Positions 8,062 through 16,356 of a stretch of DNA of 64,000 nucleotides are shown here, piece by piece (the stretch's first letter is position 1; every line of letters begins with the position of its first letter). The notes under the pieces are model-generated. The model ran no database searches and was not told the DNA's origin. It worked only from the letters and a program-made list of their open reading frames with translations. The DNA comes from Banduia mediterranea (GTDB lineage Bacteria > Pseudomonadota > Gammaproteobacteria > Nevskiales > Nevskiaceae): assembly GCF_031846245.1 (NCBI RefSeq), contig NZ_JAVRIC010000017.1, positions 23,165 through 87,164 on the forward strand. The letters are read 5' to 3'. The position numbers and the translations under genes were made by a program.

Positions 8062-9809
8062 GGGGCCTCGAGGCGCACGAGAAAATCGGCGACCACGAGC
8101 GCGGCGACGTCGGCGTCGAGTACGCTGAGCGTCTCATCGGGATGGTGGCTGATGCCACCGTTGCCGCAGCGCACGAACAGCATGCCGGCCTGCGTCAACG
8201 CCGCTATCGGCACGGCGTCGTGACCGGCGCCGCTGGCCAGTTGGCGCACGGCGTCGCGGCCGGTGACGCGGCGGATACTGTCGGCCAGGGCCTGGCGGAT
8301 CATCGGCGCGCAGGGCGTGGCCGCGCCCTTGAGCACTTCTTCGAGTTCGATGCGCACACCACGCCGGGCGCCGATGCGCTCGATCTCGGCGAGCAGGTCC
8401 GCGACGGCGGCGTCGCGCGTGGCGTCCTCGGGCGCGCGCACGTCCAGCGACAGTTCGCAGCGGCCGGGGATCACGTTGACCGCGCCGCCCGGCACCTGCA
8501 GCCGGCCGACGGTGCCGACCAGGCCGGCAACGCCGGCGCAGCGCTTTTCGGTGTGCAGCAGGATTTCGGCGGCCGCCGCCGCGGCATCGTGGCGCAGGTG
8601 CATGGGCACGGTGCCGGCGTGGCCGGCGGTGCCCTCGATTTGGATCAAAAAGCGCTGGCTGCCGTTGATCGCCGTGACCACGCCCAGCGGCAGGTCCTCG
8701 TCCAGCAACTGCGGGCCCTGTTCGATGTGGACTTCCAGATAGCCGAGCAGCGATTCGGGGTCGCGCGCCAGCGCGGGAATCGCCTGCGGATCGAGTCCGG
8801 CACCGAGCAGCGCTGCGCGCAGGCTGATGCCGTCCGCGTCCTGCCGATCGAGCAGGCCCGAGTCGAACTGGCCGGTGATCGCGCGGCTGCCGAGATAGGT
8901 GGAGCCGAAGCGCACGCCTTCCTCGTCGCCGAAGCCGATGATTTCCAGATCGTAGTCCAGCCTCACGCCGCTGTGCCGCAGGTGCTCGACCACGGCGATC
9001 GGCAGCAGGATGCCGAGGCGTCCGTCGTAGGCACCGCCATTGACCACGGTGTCGTAGTGCGAGCCCATCAGCAGCGTCTTCGCGTTCGGGCGGCCGCAGG
9101 ACCAGCGGCCGACGACATTGCCGATGGCGTCGATCTGCGCCTGCAGGCCGGCCGCACGCATCCAGTCGCAGAGTCGCTGCGCGGTCGCGCGATGCGCTGC
9201 GCCGAGATAGGTGCAGCTCAGCGCGTCGGCGTCGTCGGAGTACTGACGCAGATGATCGGCCATGGCGAGAATGCTTTCGCCCATCGGCTCGCGCACGCGC
9301 TCGGCGAGGCGGAATTCGGCGATGCGTTCGATTTGCGCGAGCGCGGTCGCCAACTCGTCCGCGGGTTCGTTGCGCAGACGCTGCTCGAAGGCGCGCAGCA
9401 CCGAGGCGCGGTCATGGCCCTTGACCGCGAGCACGAACGGAAAGCCGAAGCGCGTGTTGTAGTCGCTGTTGAGTGTCTGCAAACGCGCGAATTCCTCGGC
9501 GCTGCATTCGGACAGGCCGGCGCCGGCCTGCTCGCGCGTGGATTCAGCCGTGAGTTCGCCGCGCACCGCGGCCTTGCCGGCCAGTTCCGGATGCGCGCGC
9601 ACCAGCGCCAGCTGTTCGTCCGTCGTGGCGGCCAGCACCACTGCCTGCATCGCGGCCAGCAACTCCAGACGCGAGCTGAACGGTCGCGCTGCCGCCGTGC
9701 GTTCGGCGATCCATGGTGAGTGTTCGTAGATGCCGGCGAGCTGCGCCGAAAATTCGGCAGCCGCCGCGCGGTTGAGCGCGCCCAGTTCGATGCGCGGGTC
9801 CGTGTTCAC
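8058..9809 (-). CDS. Bifunctional OHCU decarboxylase / allantoate amidohydrolase fusion
   Basis: A 583-aa fusion. Residues about 1-165 are OHCU decarboxylase (UraD): RAHPELAGKA and LNSDYNTRFGFPFVLAVKGH carry the family's catalytic His and Asn/Phe positions. They convert 2-oxo-4-hydroxy-4-carboxy-5-ureidoimidazoline to S-allantoin. From about residue 175 it is an M20 allantoate amidohydrolase (AllC): GSHYDTVVNGGAYDG (metal His/Asp), GDEEGVRF, HIEQGP, GTAGHAGTVPM and GAGHDA near the C-terminus. The GTG start at 9809 overlaps the allantoinase stop (GTGA). The two domains catalyse steps on either side of allantoinase, encoded just upstream, so the three activities are physically grouped. The product is ureidoglycine/ureidoglycolate. 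Confidence 0.9.
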   Translation of the reverse strand: MNTDPRIELGALNRAAAAEFSAQLAGIYEHSPWIAERTAAARPFSSRLELLAAMQAVVLAATTDEQLALVRAHPELAGKAAVRGELTAESTREQAGAGLSECSAEEFARLQTLNSDYNTRFGFPFVLAVKGHDRASVLRAFEQRLRNEPADELATALAQIERIAEFRLAERVREPMGESILAMADHLRQYSDDADALSCTYLGAAHRATAQRLCDWMRAAGLQAQIDAIGNVVGRWSCGRPNAKTLLMGSHYDTVVNGGAYDGRLGILLPIAVVEHLRHSGVRLDYDLEIIGFGDEEGVRFGSTYLGSRAITGQFDSGLLDRQDADGISLRAALLGAGLDPQAIPALARDPESLLGYLEVHIEQGPQLLDEDLPLGVVTAINGSQRFLIQIEGTAGHAGTVPMHLRHDAAAAAAEILLHTEKRCAGVAGLVGTVGRLQVPGGAVNVIPGRCELSLDVRAPEDATRDAAVADLLAEIERIGARRGVRIELEEVLKGAATPCAPMIRQALADSIRRVTGRDAVRQLASGAGHDAVPIAALTQAGMLFVRCGNGGISHHPDETLSVLDADVAALVVADFLVRLEAP

Positions 9810-10759
9810 GCTGCCGTCTCCGCCGGGAAGCGCTCGATCCAGTGCCGCGCGATGTCGATGCGGCGGCACACCCACACGTCCTCGTGCGCCTGCACGTGAT
9901 CGACGAAGCGTGCCAACGCCGCCATTCGCGCCGGCCGGCCGACGATGCGGTTGTGCAGGCCGATCGACAGCATCTTCGGCGCGTTCAGTCCCTTGGGGTC
10001 GCCTTCTGCGTAGAGCACGTCGAAGGCATCGCGCAGGTGTTCGAAGAACTGGGTGCCGGTGGCGAAGCCCTGCGGGCTGGCGAAGCGCATGTCGTTGGTA
10101 TCCAGTGTGTACGGCACCACCAGATGCGGCTTTACGCCTTGCGCGGTGTCTACCTGCGTCCAGTACGGCAGGTCGTCTGCATAGGAATCCGCGTCATAGA
10201 CGAAGCCACCGTGCTCGACCACCAGCCTGCGCGTGTTGGGGCTGTCGCGGCCGGTGTACCAGCCCTGCGGCGCCTCGCCAGTGAGTGTGCGCAGGATGTT
10301 CACGGCTTCGGCCATGTGCGCGCGCTCGGTGGCTTCGTCGATCAGTTGGTAGTTGATCCAGCGCAGTCCGTGGCAGGCGATCTCAAAGCCGAGTTCGCGG
10401 CAGGCGGCCAGCGCCTCCGGGTGGCGCGCCAGTGCCATCGCCACGCCGAAGACCGTCAGCGGCAGGCCGCGCGATTCGAACAGACGCAGCACACGCCAGA
10501 AGCCGGCGCGCGTGCCGTATTCGTAGAGCGATTCGATGCTCTGGTGGCGCATCGGAAAGGCCTGCGGGTCATACATTTCCGAGAGGAAGGTTTCCGAAGC
10601 GGCGTCGCCGTGCAGCACCGAGTTCTCCGAGCCCTCTTCGAAATTGAGCACGAACTGCACGGCGATGCGTGCACCACCGGGCCACTGCGGATGTGGCGGC
10701 CTGCGGCCGTAGCCGATCAGGTCGCGGGGGTAGTTCGGATCTCGGAAGTCAGGATTCAC
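9806..10759 (-). CDS. puuE: Allantoinase PuuE (polysaccharide deacetylase-like)
   Basis: A 317-aa cytosolic protein of the NodB/polysaccharide-deacetylase fold. The start YPRDLIGYGRRPPHPQWPGG and the following FVLNFEEGSENSVLHGD are hallmarks of PuuE, the metal-independent allantoinase that opens allantoin to allantoate. The later FEIACHGLRWINYQ and TGRDSPNTRRLVVEHGG segments also fit the family. GTG at 10759 is used as the start because it places the conserved YPRDLIGYG at the usual distance from the N-terminus. Upstream codons are open but not family-like. It lies between the GntR gene (17 bp) and the UraD-AllC fusion (overlap). Confidence 0.9.
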   Translation of the reverse strand: MNPDFRDPNYPRDLIGYGRRPPHPQWPGGARIAVQFVLNFEEGSENSVLHGDAASETFLSEMYDPQAFPMRHQSIESLYEYGTRAGFWRVLRLFESRGLPLTVFGVAMALARHPEALAACRELGFEIACHGLRWINYQLIDEATERAHMAEAVNILRTLTGEAPQGWYTGRDSPNTRRLVVEHGGFVYDADSYADDLPYWTQVDTAQGVKPHLVVPYTLDTNDMRFASPQGFATGTQFFEHLRDAFDVLYAEGDPKGLNAPKMLSIGLHNRIVGRPARMAALARFVDHVQAHEDVWVCRRIDIARHWIERFPAETAA

Positions 10760-10776
10760 GGTCGGCTTCGGTGGGG

Positions 10777-11529
10777 TCAGACACGCGCCGGTGGTGCCAG
10801 CACACTGTAGAGATCGACGCCCGGGGTTTCGGGTTCTTCGAGCTGCAAGTCGCCGAGTACGTGGTCGAGGTGTTCGAGCATCAGCTTCGGGGCCTTCGCG
10901 CTGCGCGCCAGCAGAGCCTGGTAGAGCGTCTCGTGTTCGTCGGGCGGGCAGCTCGAAGCACCGGATGCCTGGTAGACGGCGACGATCAGCGAGGATCGCG
11001 AGACCAGCTCGCGCAGCAGTTCGAGCAGCGTGTGGTTGCCCGCGATTTCCGCCAGCAGCAGATGGAACTCGCCAGACAGGCGGATCATCGCGCGCCGGTC
11101 GCGGCGCAGCCAGGCATCCTGCTCGGCTTCGAGCATCGCGCGCACGCGCTGGATATCCGCATCGGTGGCGACCTCGACGAACTTGGCGACGATGCCGGCT
11201 TCCAGCAGGCGCCGCGCCTCGAACACGTCCAGCGCGTCCTGCGTGGTCGGCTTGCACACCACCGCACCGCGGTTCGGCATCAGCGTCACCAGACGCTCAT
11301 TCGCCAGGCGTTGCAAGACCTGTCGCACACGCGTGCGCCCCAGCGAGAAGATCTCGCACAGCTTGGTTTCGACCAGCCGCGTTTCGGGCGGCAGGCTGTG
11401 GTCCATGATCGCTTCGCAGATGCGTTCGTAGGCCTGATCAACATCGCTTTCGGCGGTGACGTCCGCGGTCGGCGGGCGTTTGCTGCGCGTGGGGCGGCGC
11501 AGCGTGACGCCGGCGATTTCGGCGCTCAT
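10777..11529 (-). CDS. GntR family regulator (FCD/FadR subgroup) of the purine operon
   Basis: A 250-aa protein. The N-terminal winged helix (about residues 33-95; LVETKLCEIFSLGRTRVRQV and LANERLVTLMPNRGAVV) is followed by an all-helical FCD ligand domain (ALDVFEARRLLEAGI; helices with His and Asp/Glu positions in FHLLLAEIAGNH). FCD regulators typically bind an organic-acid or small-metabolite ligand and repress catabolic genes. Its place between guanine deaminase and allantoinase makes it the likely local controller of purine degradation, perhaps acting at the ATTGT-N2-4-ACAAT-like palindromes at 23341 and 38599 (inference). The start ATG at 11529 is chosen because the longer reading frame upstream is entirely repeat sequence. 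Confidence 0.87.
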   Translation of the reverse strand: MSAEIAGVTLRRPTRSKRPPTADVTAESDVDQAYERICEAIMDHSLPPETRLVETKLCEIFSLGRTRVRQVLQRLANERLVTLMPNRGAVVCKPTTQDALDVFEARRLLEAGIVAKFVEVATDADIQRVRAMLEAEQDAWLRRDRRAMIRLSGEFHLLLAEIAGNHTLLELLRELVSRSSLIVAVYQASGASSCPPDEHETLYQALLARSAKAPKLMLEHLDHVLGDLQLEEPETPGVDLYSVLAPPARV

Positions 11530-11569
11530 GCGGTGGCTCCGGTGTTGCTGTCGCGGTTCGCGATCAACC

Positions 11570-11656
11570 GTAGGGCTGGCAAAGCGCAGCGTGCCCACGC
11601 GTTCGGGGCGCGGCGAACCGCGTGGGCACGGGCTGCGCCCTTTGCCCACCCTACGG
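11570..11656. repeat. Palindromic pair of GGGTGGGCAAAG-type repeats
   Basis: Two inverted copies face each other. One reads TAGGGCTGGCAAAGCGCAGC then GTGCCCACGCG. The other is the reverse, CGCGTGGGCACGGGCTGCGC then CCTTTGCCCACCCTACG. Together they form a long imperfect hairpin between the GntR and guanine deaminase genes. The same family occurs at 15205-15237 and 19013-19103. Confidence 0.85.
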
Positions 11657-11702
11657 AACGGTCGCAGTGGTCGGAACGGTTCATTGATTCTGTTTTCATC
11701 AT

Positions 11703-13010
11703 TCAGGCCGCCCTCTCCACGGCTTCTCCCATGACATAACACCGCCGAATCGCGCGGTCGTCGCCCAGCGTCATCGCCAGCCGCAGCGTCTCGTCGAGTG
11801 TGCGTGCCTGTGCGCTGCGCCGCGCCAGCAAGGGCGTGGCGGCAAGGTCGAGAACCACGAAGTCGGCTTCGTTACCGCTGCGGAACGAGCCGATGCGATC
11901 ATCCAGGTGCAGCACGCGCGCGCCGCCCAGCGTCGCCAGATAGAAGGCGCGCAGTGGGGTCAGGGTCTGCTGCCGCAGCTGCGCCACCTTGTAGGCTTCG
12001 CCGAGCGTGCGCAGCATCGAAAAGCTGGTGCCGCCGCCCACGTCCGTGCCCATGCCGAAGCGCACACCGGCGGCGTCGGTGGCGGCGAGGTCGAACAGGC
12101 CGCTGCCGAGGTAGAGGTTGGAGGTGGGGCAGAAGGCGATGCCGGCTTCGGCCTCGTGCAGGCGCGCGCGGTCGGTGTCGTCCAGGTGCAGGCAGTGGGC
12201 GTAGACCGAGCGTTCGCGCACCAGACCGTAACGGTCGTAGACGTCGAGGTAGCTGCGGCTCCAGGGATGCAGTTCGTGCACCCAGTCGATTTCGCCGAAG
12301 TTCTCGGCGAGGTGGCTGTGCACGTAAACGTCCGGCTGTTCGGCGGCAAGCGTTCCGGCGGCCTGCATCTGCGCGTCCGAGCAGGTCACGGCGAAGCGCG
12401 GGGTGATCGCGTAGTGCAGGCGGTCCGTGCCGTGCCAGCGCTCGATCAGCGCGCGGTTGTCGCGGTCGCTGGAGGCGGCGGTGTCGCGCAGGTTCTCGGG
12501 GCAGTGGCGGTCCATCATCGCCTTGCCGGCGATCATGCGCAGGCCGCGCGACTGGCTGGCCTGCATGAAGGCGTCGACCGAGGTCCTGTGCACGGTGCCG
12601 AACACCAGCGCGGTGGTGGTGCCGTTGCGCAGCAGTTCGTCGAGAAAGAAGTCCGCGACCTCGCGCGCGTAGGCGGCGTCGCCGAAGCGTGCCTCGGCCG
12701 GAAAGGTGTAGTCGCTGAGCCAGTCCAGCAACTGACGGCCGCCGGAACCGATGATCTCGGTCTGCGGGTAGTGGATATGGGTATCGATGAAGCCCGGCAG
12801 CAGCAGGCCGTTGCCGTGTTCGACGATTTCGACATCGGCCGGCAGTGTTGCCAGTAATGTTTCGGCTGGGCCGAGGCCCTGCACGCGACCGTCGGCGACC
12901 AGCAGCAGCCCATCGGTGAAATACTCGTAGGCGCCGGCCTCGTCGTGTTCGCCGGGGTCGGTGAGGAAGTGCAGCAGCGCGCCGCGATGGGCGGTCAATC
13001 GCGCGTTCAC
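11703..13010 (-). CDS. guaD: Guanine deaminase
   Basis: A 435-aa amidohydrolase. PGFIDTHIHYPQ (metal-binding HxH, about residue 75), YVHSHLAENFGEI (third and fourth ligands), ITPRFAVTCSDAQM and FGMGTDVGGGTSFSML (metal/catalytic Asp) are the GuaD signature. It deaminates guanine to xanthine, feeding xanthine dehydrogenase. The GTG start at 13010 overlaps the stop of puuD by four bases (GTGA). An open frame continues upstream to 13217 but is antisense-like inside puuD. It lies in the purine operon between urate oxidase and the GntR regulator. Confidence 0.92.
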   Translation of the reverse strand: MNARLTAHRGALLHFLTDPGEHDEAGAYEYFTDGLLLVADGRVQGLGPAETLLATLPADVEIVEHGNGLLLPGFIDTHIHYPQTEIIGSGGRQLLDWLSDYTFPAEARFGDAAYAREVADFFLDELLRNGTTTALVFGTVHRTSVDAFMQASQSRGLRMIAGKAMMDRHCPENLRDTAASSDRDNRALIERWHGTDRLHYAITPRFAVTCSDAQMQAAGTLAAEQPDVYVHSHLAENFGEIDWVHELHPWSRSYLDVYDRYGLVRERSVYAHCLHLDDTDRARLHEAEAGIAFCPTSNLYLGSGLFDLAATDAAGVRFGMGTDVGGGTSFSMLRTLGEAYKVAQLRQQTLTPLRAFYLATLGGARVLHLDDRIGSFRSGNEADFVVLDLAATPLLARRSAQARTLDETLRLAMTLGDDRAIRRCYVMGEAVERAA

Positions 13011-14245
13011 GGCTGCGGCGCTCCGGCGTCGATCCAGGCGATCAGCTGAGCGCGCTCGGCGTCGGTCATCTTCGTCAGATTGCCGATCGGCATGGCGCGG
13101 CTGGCGACCTGCTGGCGCACCGGTTCGAGATGCGCCAGCAGCGTCTCCGGCGTGTCGAGTTCGATACCCAGCGGCGGGCTGTAGAAGCCGGGCTGGGTCG
13201 GGTGTTCGGCGTGGCAACCGGCGCAGCGCTGGATGACGATGGCCTGCGCGCGCTCGAAGTCCGGAACCTCGACCGCTTCGGCGCCCGCGCTGTCGTCTGC
13301 CGTGTCCCTGGCCGTTGCCGGCGGCGTGGGCCGCAGCGCGACGAGTACCACCAGGATCGCCAGCACGCCGACGATCACCGGCAGCGGCGAGGTCTTGCCG
13401 CCGCGTTCATGCGCCTTGTGGCGTGCGACGAACCAGGCGCGGATCGCGGCGCCGGCGAAGCACAGGCCGATCAGCACCAGCCAGTTGTGCGGGCCGCCGT
13501 AGGTCATCGCATAGTGGTTGCTGATCATCGTGAACAGCACCGGCAGCGTGAAATAGGTGTTGTGCACCGAACGCTGCTTGCCGCGCTCGCCGTAGACCGG
13601 GTTGGGCGCCTCGCCGCGCGCCATCGCGGCGACGTTTTTGCGCTGGCCCGGGATGATCACCATCAGCACGTTGGCGGCCATGATCGTCGCCATCATCGCG
13701 CCGAAATGCAGGAAGGCGCCGCGTCCCGAGAACACCTGGCACAGGCCCCAGGCGGCGGCGCACAGCAGCAGCGCGAGCACCGCGCCGAGTGCCTTGTCGT
13801 TACGGCCCAGCGGCGAGCGGCACAGGCCGTCATACACCGCCCAACCCGCGAGCAGCGTGCCCAGGCCGATCGCCACCGCCTGCCAGCCGGCCAGCGCGGC
13901 GACCGAGGGGTCGATCATGTACACCTCGGGCGAGCGGTAGTACAGCACGCACAGCAGGAAGAAGCCGGACAGCCAGGTGCTGTACGCCTCCCAGTAGAAC
14001 CAGTGCAGCGATCCCGGCATTTGCGCCGGTGCCAGTGCGTACTTCTGCGCGTGATAGAAGCCGCCGCCGTGCACCGACCACAGCTCGCCGCCGACACCCT
14101 TGGCGGCGTCGGCCGGGTCGGCCGGTTTGAGCAGGTGATTGTCCAGCCACACGAAATAGAACGAGGCACCGATCCAGGCGATGCCGGTGATCACGTGGAC
14201 CCAGCGACCCAGCAGGCTCAACCATTCGAACAAATAGGCGTCCAT
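13007..14245 (-). CDS. puuD: Urate oxidase PuuD, membrane protein with C-terminal cytochrome c domain
   Basis: A 412-aa protein. The N-terminal 8-9 transmembrane segments (start WVHVITGIAWIGASFYFVWL, then WFYWEAYSTWLSGFFLLCVL) belong to the urate hydroxylase PuuD family. After the last span (about residue 300) a periplasmic cytochrome c domain carries the haem motif CAGCH and a downstream Met ligand in SRAMPIGNLTKMT. The family oxidises urate to 5-hydroxyisourate and passes electrons to the respiratory chain through the cytochrome, unlike soluble cofactor-free uricases. The gene is between the ABC permease (8 bp) and guanine deaminase (overlap). Its product is the substrate of the HIU hydrolase at 22897-23247. 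Confidence 0.93.
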   Translation of the reverse strand: MDAYLFEWLSLLGRWVHVITGIAWIGASFYFVWLDNHLLKPADPADAAKGVGGELWSVHGGGFYHAQKYALAPAQMPGSLHWFYWEAYSTWLSGFFLLCVLYYRSPEVYMIDPSVAALAGWQAVAIGLGTLLAGWAVYDGLCRSPLGRNDKALGAVLALLLCAAAWGLCQVFSGRGAFLHFGAMMATIMAANVLMVIIPGQRKNVAAMARGEAPNPVYGERGKQRSVHNTYFTLPVLFTMISNHYAMTYGGPHNWLVLIGLCFAGAAIRAWFVARHKAHERGGKTSPLPVIVGVLAILVVLVALRPTPPATARDTADDSAGAEAVEVPDFERAQAIVIQRCAGCHAEHPTQPGFYSPPLGIELDTPETLLAHLEPVRQQVASRAMPIGNLTKMTDAERAQLIAWIDAGAPQP

Positions 14246-14252
14246 GCGCGCC

Positions 14253-15179
14253 TCAGAGGTCCGGGTGGAAGGGCTTGCCCAGCGCGGCCGGCTGGTTGAG
14301 CAGGATGATCTTGCCGTCGCGGCAGATCAGCACCAGCACCACGATGGTGGCGAGGTACGGCAGCATCGACATGAACTCGGACGGCACGTCCAGACCGAAG
14401 CCCTGGGCATAGAGTTGCAGCACGGTGACGCCGCCGAACAGATAGGCGCCGAGCAGCACGCGCAGCGGCTTCCAGGTGGCGAACACCACCAGCGCCAGCG
14501 CGATCCAGCCTCGGCCGGAACTCATCGATTCCACCCACATCGGCGTCAGCGCGGTCGACAGATAGGCCCCGGCGACACCGCTGCAGGCACCGCCGAACAT
14601 CACTGCGGCGTAGCGCACCAGGGCCACCGGGCGGCCGATGGCATGGGCCACGCCGGGCGCCTCGCCGACCGCGCGTGTCAGCAGGCCCCAATGGCTGCGC
14701 GTGAGGAACCACTGCACCGCGAAGAACAGCACGATGGAGCCGTAGACCACGAGGTTGTACTTGAACAGCAGCGGCCCGAGCAGCGGAATGTCCGACAGCA
14801 GCGGCAGATCCAGCGCCGGCACCGGCGTGATCGGCTGGCCGACGAAGGGCCGCCCGGCGAAGGAGGACAGGCCCACGCCGAACAGCGTCAGCGCCAGGCC
14901 GGTGGCGACCTGGTTGGTCTGCAAGGTAATCGTGAGAAAGCCGAAGATCAGCGACATCAGCACGCCCGCGCCGATTGCGGCGAGATAGCCGAGCGCGAGG
15001 CTGCCGGTCGTCAGGCCGACGGCGAAGGCCGCCACCGCGCCGATCAGCATCATGCCCTCGACGCCGAGGTTGAGCACGCCGGCCTTTTCGGTGACCAGTT
15101 CGCCGAGCGCGGCGTAGATCAGCGGCGTGGCGGCGACCACGGTGCTGACGAGGATCGCGATGATTGGGTCAGTGGTCAT
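14253..15179 (-). CDS. ABC transporter permease, BMP-linked purine/nucleoside importer (subunit 2)
   Basis: A 308-aa integral membrane protein of the branched-chain/ribose-type permease superfamily. LVTEKAGVLNLGVEGMMLIG near the N-terminus is the EAA-like signature of the NupQ/YufQ subgroup that works with BMP-type lipoproteins. About eight transmembrane segments are visible. The ATG at 15179 is chosen because the sequence just upstream is a repeat. It pairs with the permease at 15286-16356 and the double ATPase at 16343-17887. The substrate-binding protein is encoded divergently at 23680. Expected substrates from context are purine nucleosides or bases. Confidence 0.88.
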   Translation of the reverse strand: MTTDPIIAILVSTVVAATPLIYAALGELVTEKAGVLNLGVEGMMLIGAVAAFAVGLTTGSLALGYLAAIGAGVLMSLIFGFLTITLQTNQVATGLALTLFGVGLSSFAGRPFVGQPITPVPALDLPLLSDIPLLGPLLFKYNLVVYGSIVLFFAVQWFLTRSHWGLLTRAVGEAPGVAHAIGRPVALVRYAAVMFGGACSGVAGAYLSTALTPMWVESMSSGRGWIALALVVFATWKPLRVLLGAYLFGGVTVLQLYAQGFGLDVPSEFMSMLPYLATIVVLVLICRDGKIILLNQPAALGKPFHPDL

Positions 15180-15204
15180 GAGGCGCAGCGGTTTCGCGCA
15201 ATTC

Positions 15205-15237
15205 GAGGGTGGGCAAAGGCCGCAGGCCGTGCCCACG
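15205..15237. repeat. Single GGGTGGGCAAAG-type repeat
   Basis: CGAGGGTGGGCAAAGGCCGC then AGGCCGTGCCCACG, a single hairpin-forming copy of the family found as pairs at 11570-11656 and 19013-19103. It sits between the two permease genes. Confidence 0.8.
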
Positions 15238-15285
15238 TGGGTCGGGACGGTGCCGACGCTACGATCATTACGGTCGTTCCCGGCA

Positions 15286-16356
15286 TCACGCTGCTCCCGC
15301 CACGGTTCTGATGCGCAGCCGGAAGTTCACGAACAGATCCGCCGCCAGCAGATAGAACAGCAACAAGCCCTGGAACAGTCCGGTGATCGCCGAAGGCAGT
15401 GCCAGGTTCATTTGCGCCTGCTCACCGCCGAGATACAGCAGCGACATCAGCAGCGAGGCCAGCAGGATTCCGACCGGATGCAGGCGCCCGACGAAGGCGA
15501 CGATGATCGCGGCGAAGCCGTAGCCGGGCGAGATTTGCGGCTGCAACTGGCCGATCGGGCCGGCGACTTCGCCGAGGCCGGCGAGGCCGGCCGCACCGCC
15601 ACTGATCAGCAGCGCAAGCCAGATGTTGCGTGCGCTGCCGAAGCCGGCGTAGGTGGCGGCCGCCGGGGCCAGACCGGAAACCTGCATGCGAAAACCGGCG
15701 TGGGTTTTCCGGGTGAAGAACCAGGACGCGGCGACCAGCAGCAGCGCAAACACAAAGGCGATGTTGACGCGCGTGCCGTTCCACAGAATCGGCAGCAGTT
15801 CCCATTCCTCGAACAGGCGCGACTGCGGAAAGTTGAAACCCATCGGATCGCGCCAGGGGCCGTGCACCAGCCAGGCCAGCAGCAGTTGCGCGATGTAGAC
15901 CAGCATCAGGCTGGTGAGGATTTCGTTGGTGTGAAAGCGCGTGCGCAGCAGCGCCGGAATCGCCGCCCACAGCATGCCGCCGAGCACGCCGGCGACCAGC
16001 ATCGCCGGCAAGATCCACGACGATTCGGTTTCGCCCCAGGCCAGCGCCACGCCGGTGCCGGCCAGCGCGCCGACGATCAGCTGGCCCTCGGCGCCGATGT
16101 TCCAGACATTGGCGCGAAAGCCGATCGCCAGACCCAGCGCGCACAGCAGCAACGGCGTGGTCTTGAGCAGCAGTTCCCCGAGTCCGTAGACGCTGTTCAG
16201 CGGCTTGATGAAGAACACCTGAAAGGCTTCGACCGGGTTCTTGCCAAGGATCAGGAAGATCAGCAGGCCGGTGAGCAGCATCGCCACCGCCGCGATCAAC
16301 GGCGAGGCCAGGCGCATCGCGCCCGAGGGTTCCGGGCGTTTCTCAAGCCGCAGCAC
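15286..16356 (-). CDS. ABC transporter permease, BMP-linked purine/nucleoside importer (subunit 1)
   Basis: A 356-aa protein with about ten hydrophobic segments. GLAIGFRANVWNIGAEGQLI (about residues 85-104) is the conserved permease loop of the NupP/YufP type. The HTNEILTSLMLVYIAQLLLA region also matches the family. The start is probably GTG at 16356 (VLRLEKRPEPSG), overlapping the ATPase gene by 14 bases. The Met at MRLASPLIAAV is an alternative. It forms the transmembrane heterodimer with the 14253-15179 product. Confidence 0.87.
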   Translation of the reverse strand: MLRLEKRPEPSGAMRLASPLIAAVAMLLTGLLIFLILGKNPVEAFQVFFIKPLNSVYGLGELLLKTTPLLLCALGLAIGFRANVWNIGAEGQLIVGALAGTGVALAWGETESSWILPAMLVAGVLGGMLWAAIPALLRTRFHTNEILTSLMLVYIAQLLLAWLVHGPWRDPMGFNFPQSRLFEEWELLPILWNGTRVNIAFVFALLLVAASWFFTRKTHAGFRMQVSGLAPAAATYAGFGSARNIWLALLISGGAAGLAGLGEVAGPIGQLQPQISPGYGFAAIIVAFVGRLHPVGILLASLLMSLLYLGGEQAQMNLALPSAITGLFQGLLLFYLLAADLFVNFRLRIRTVAGAA

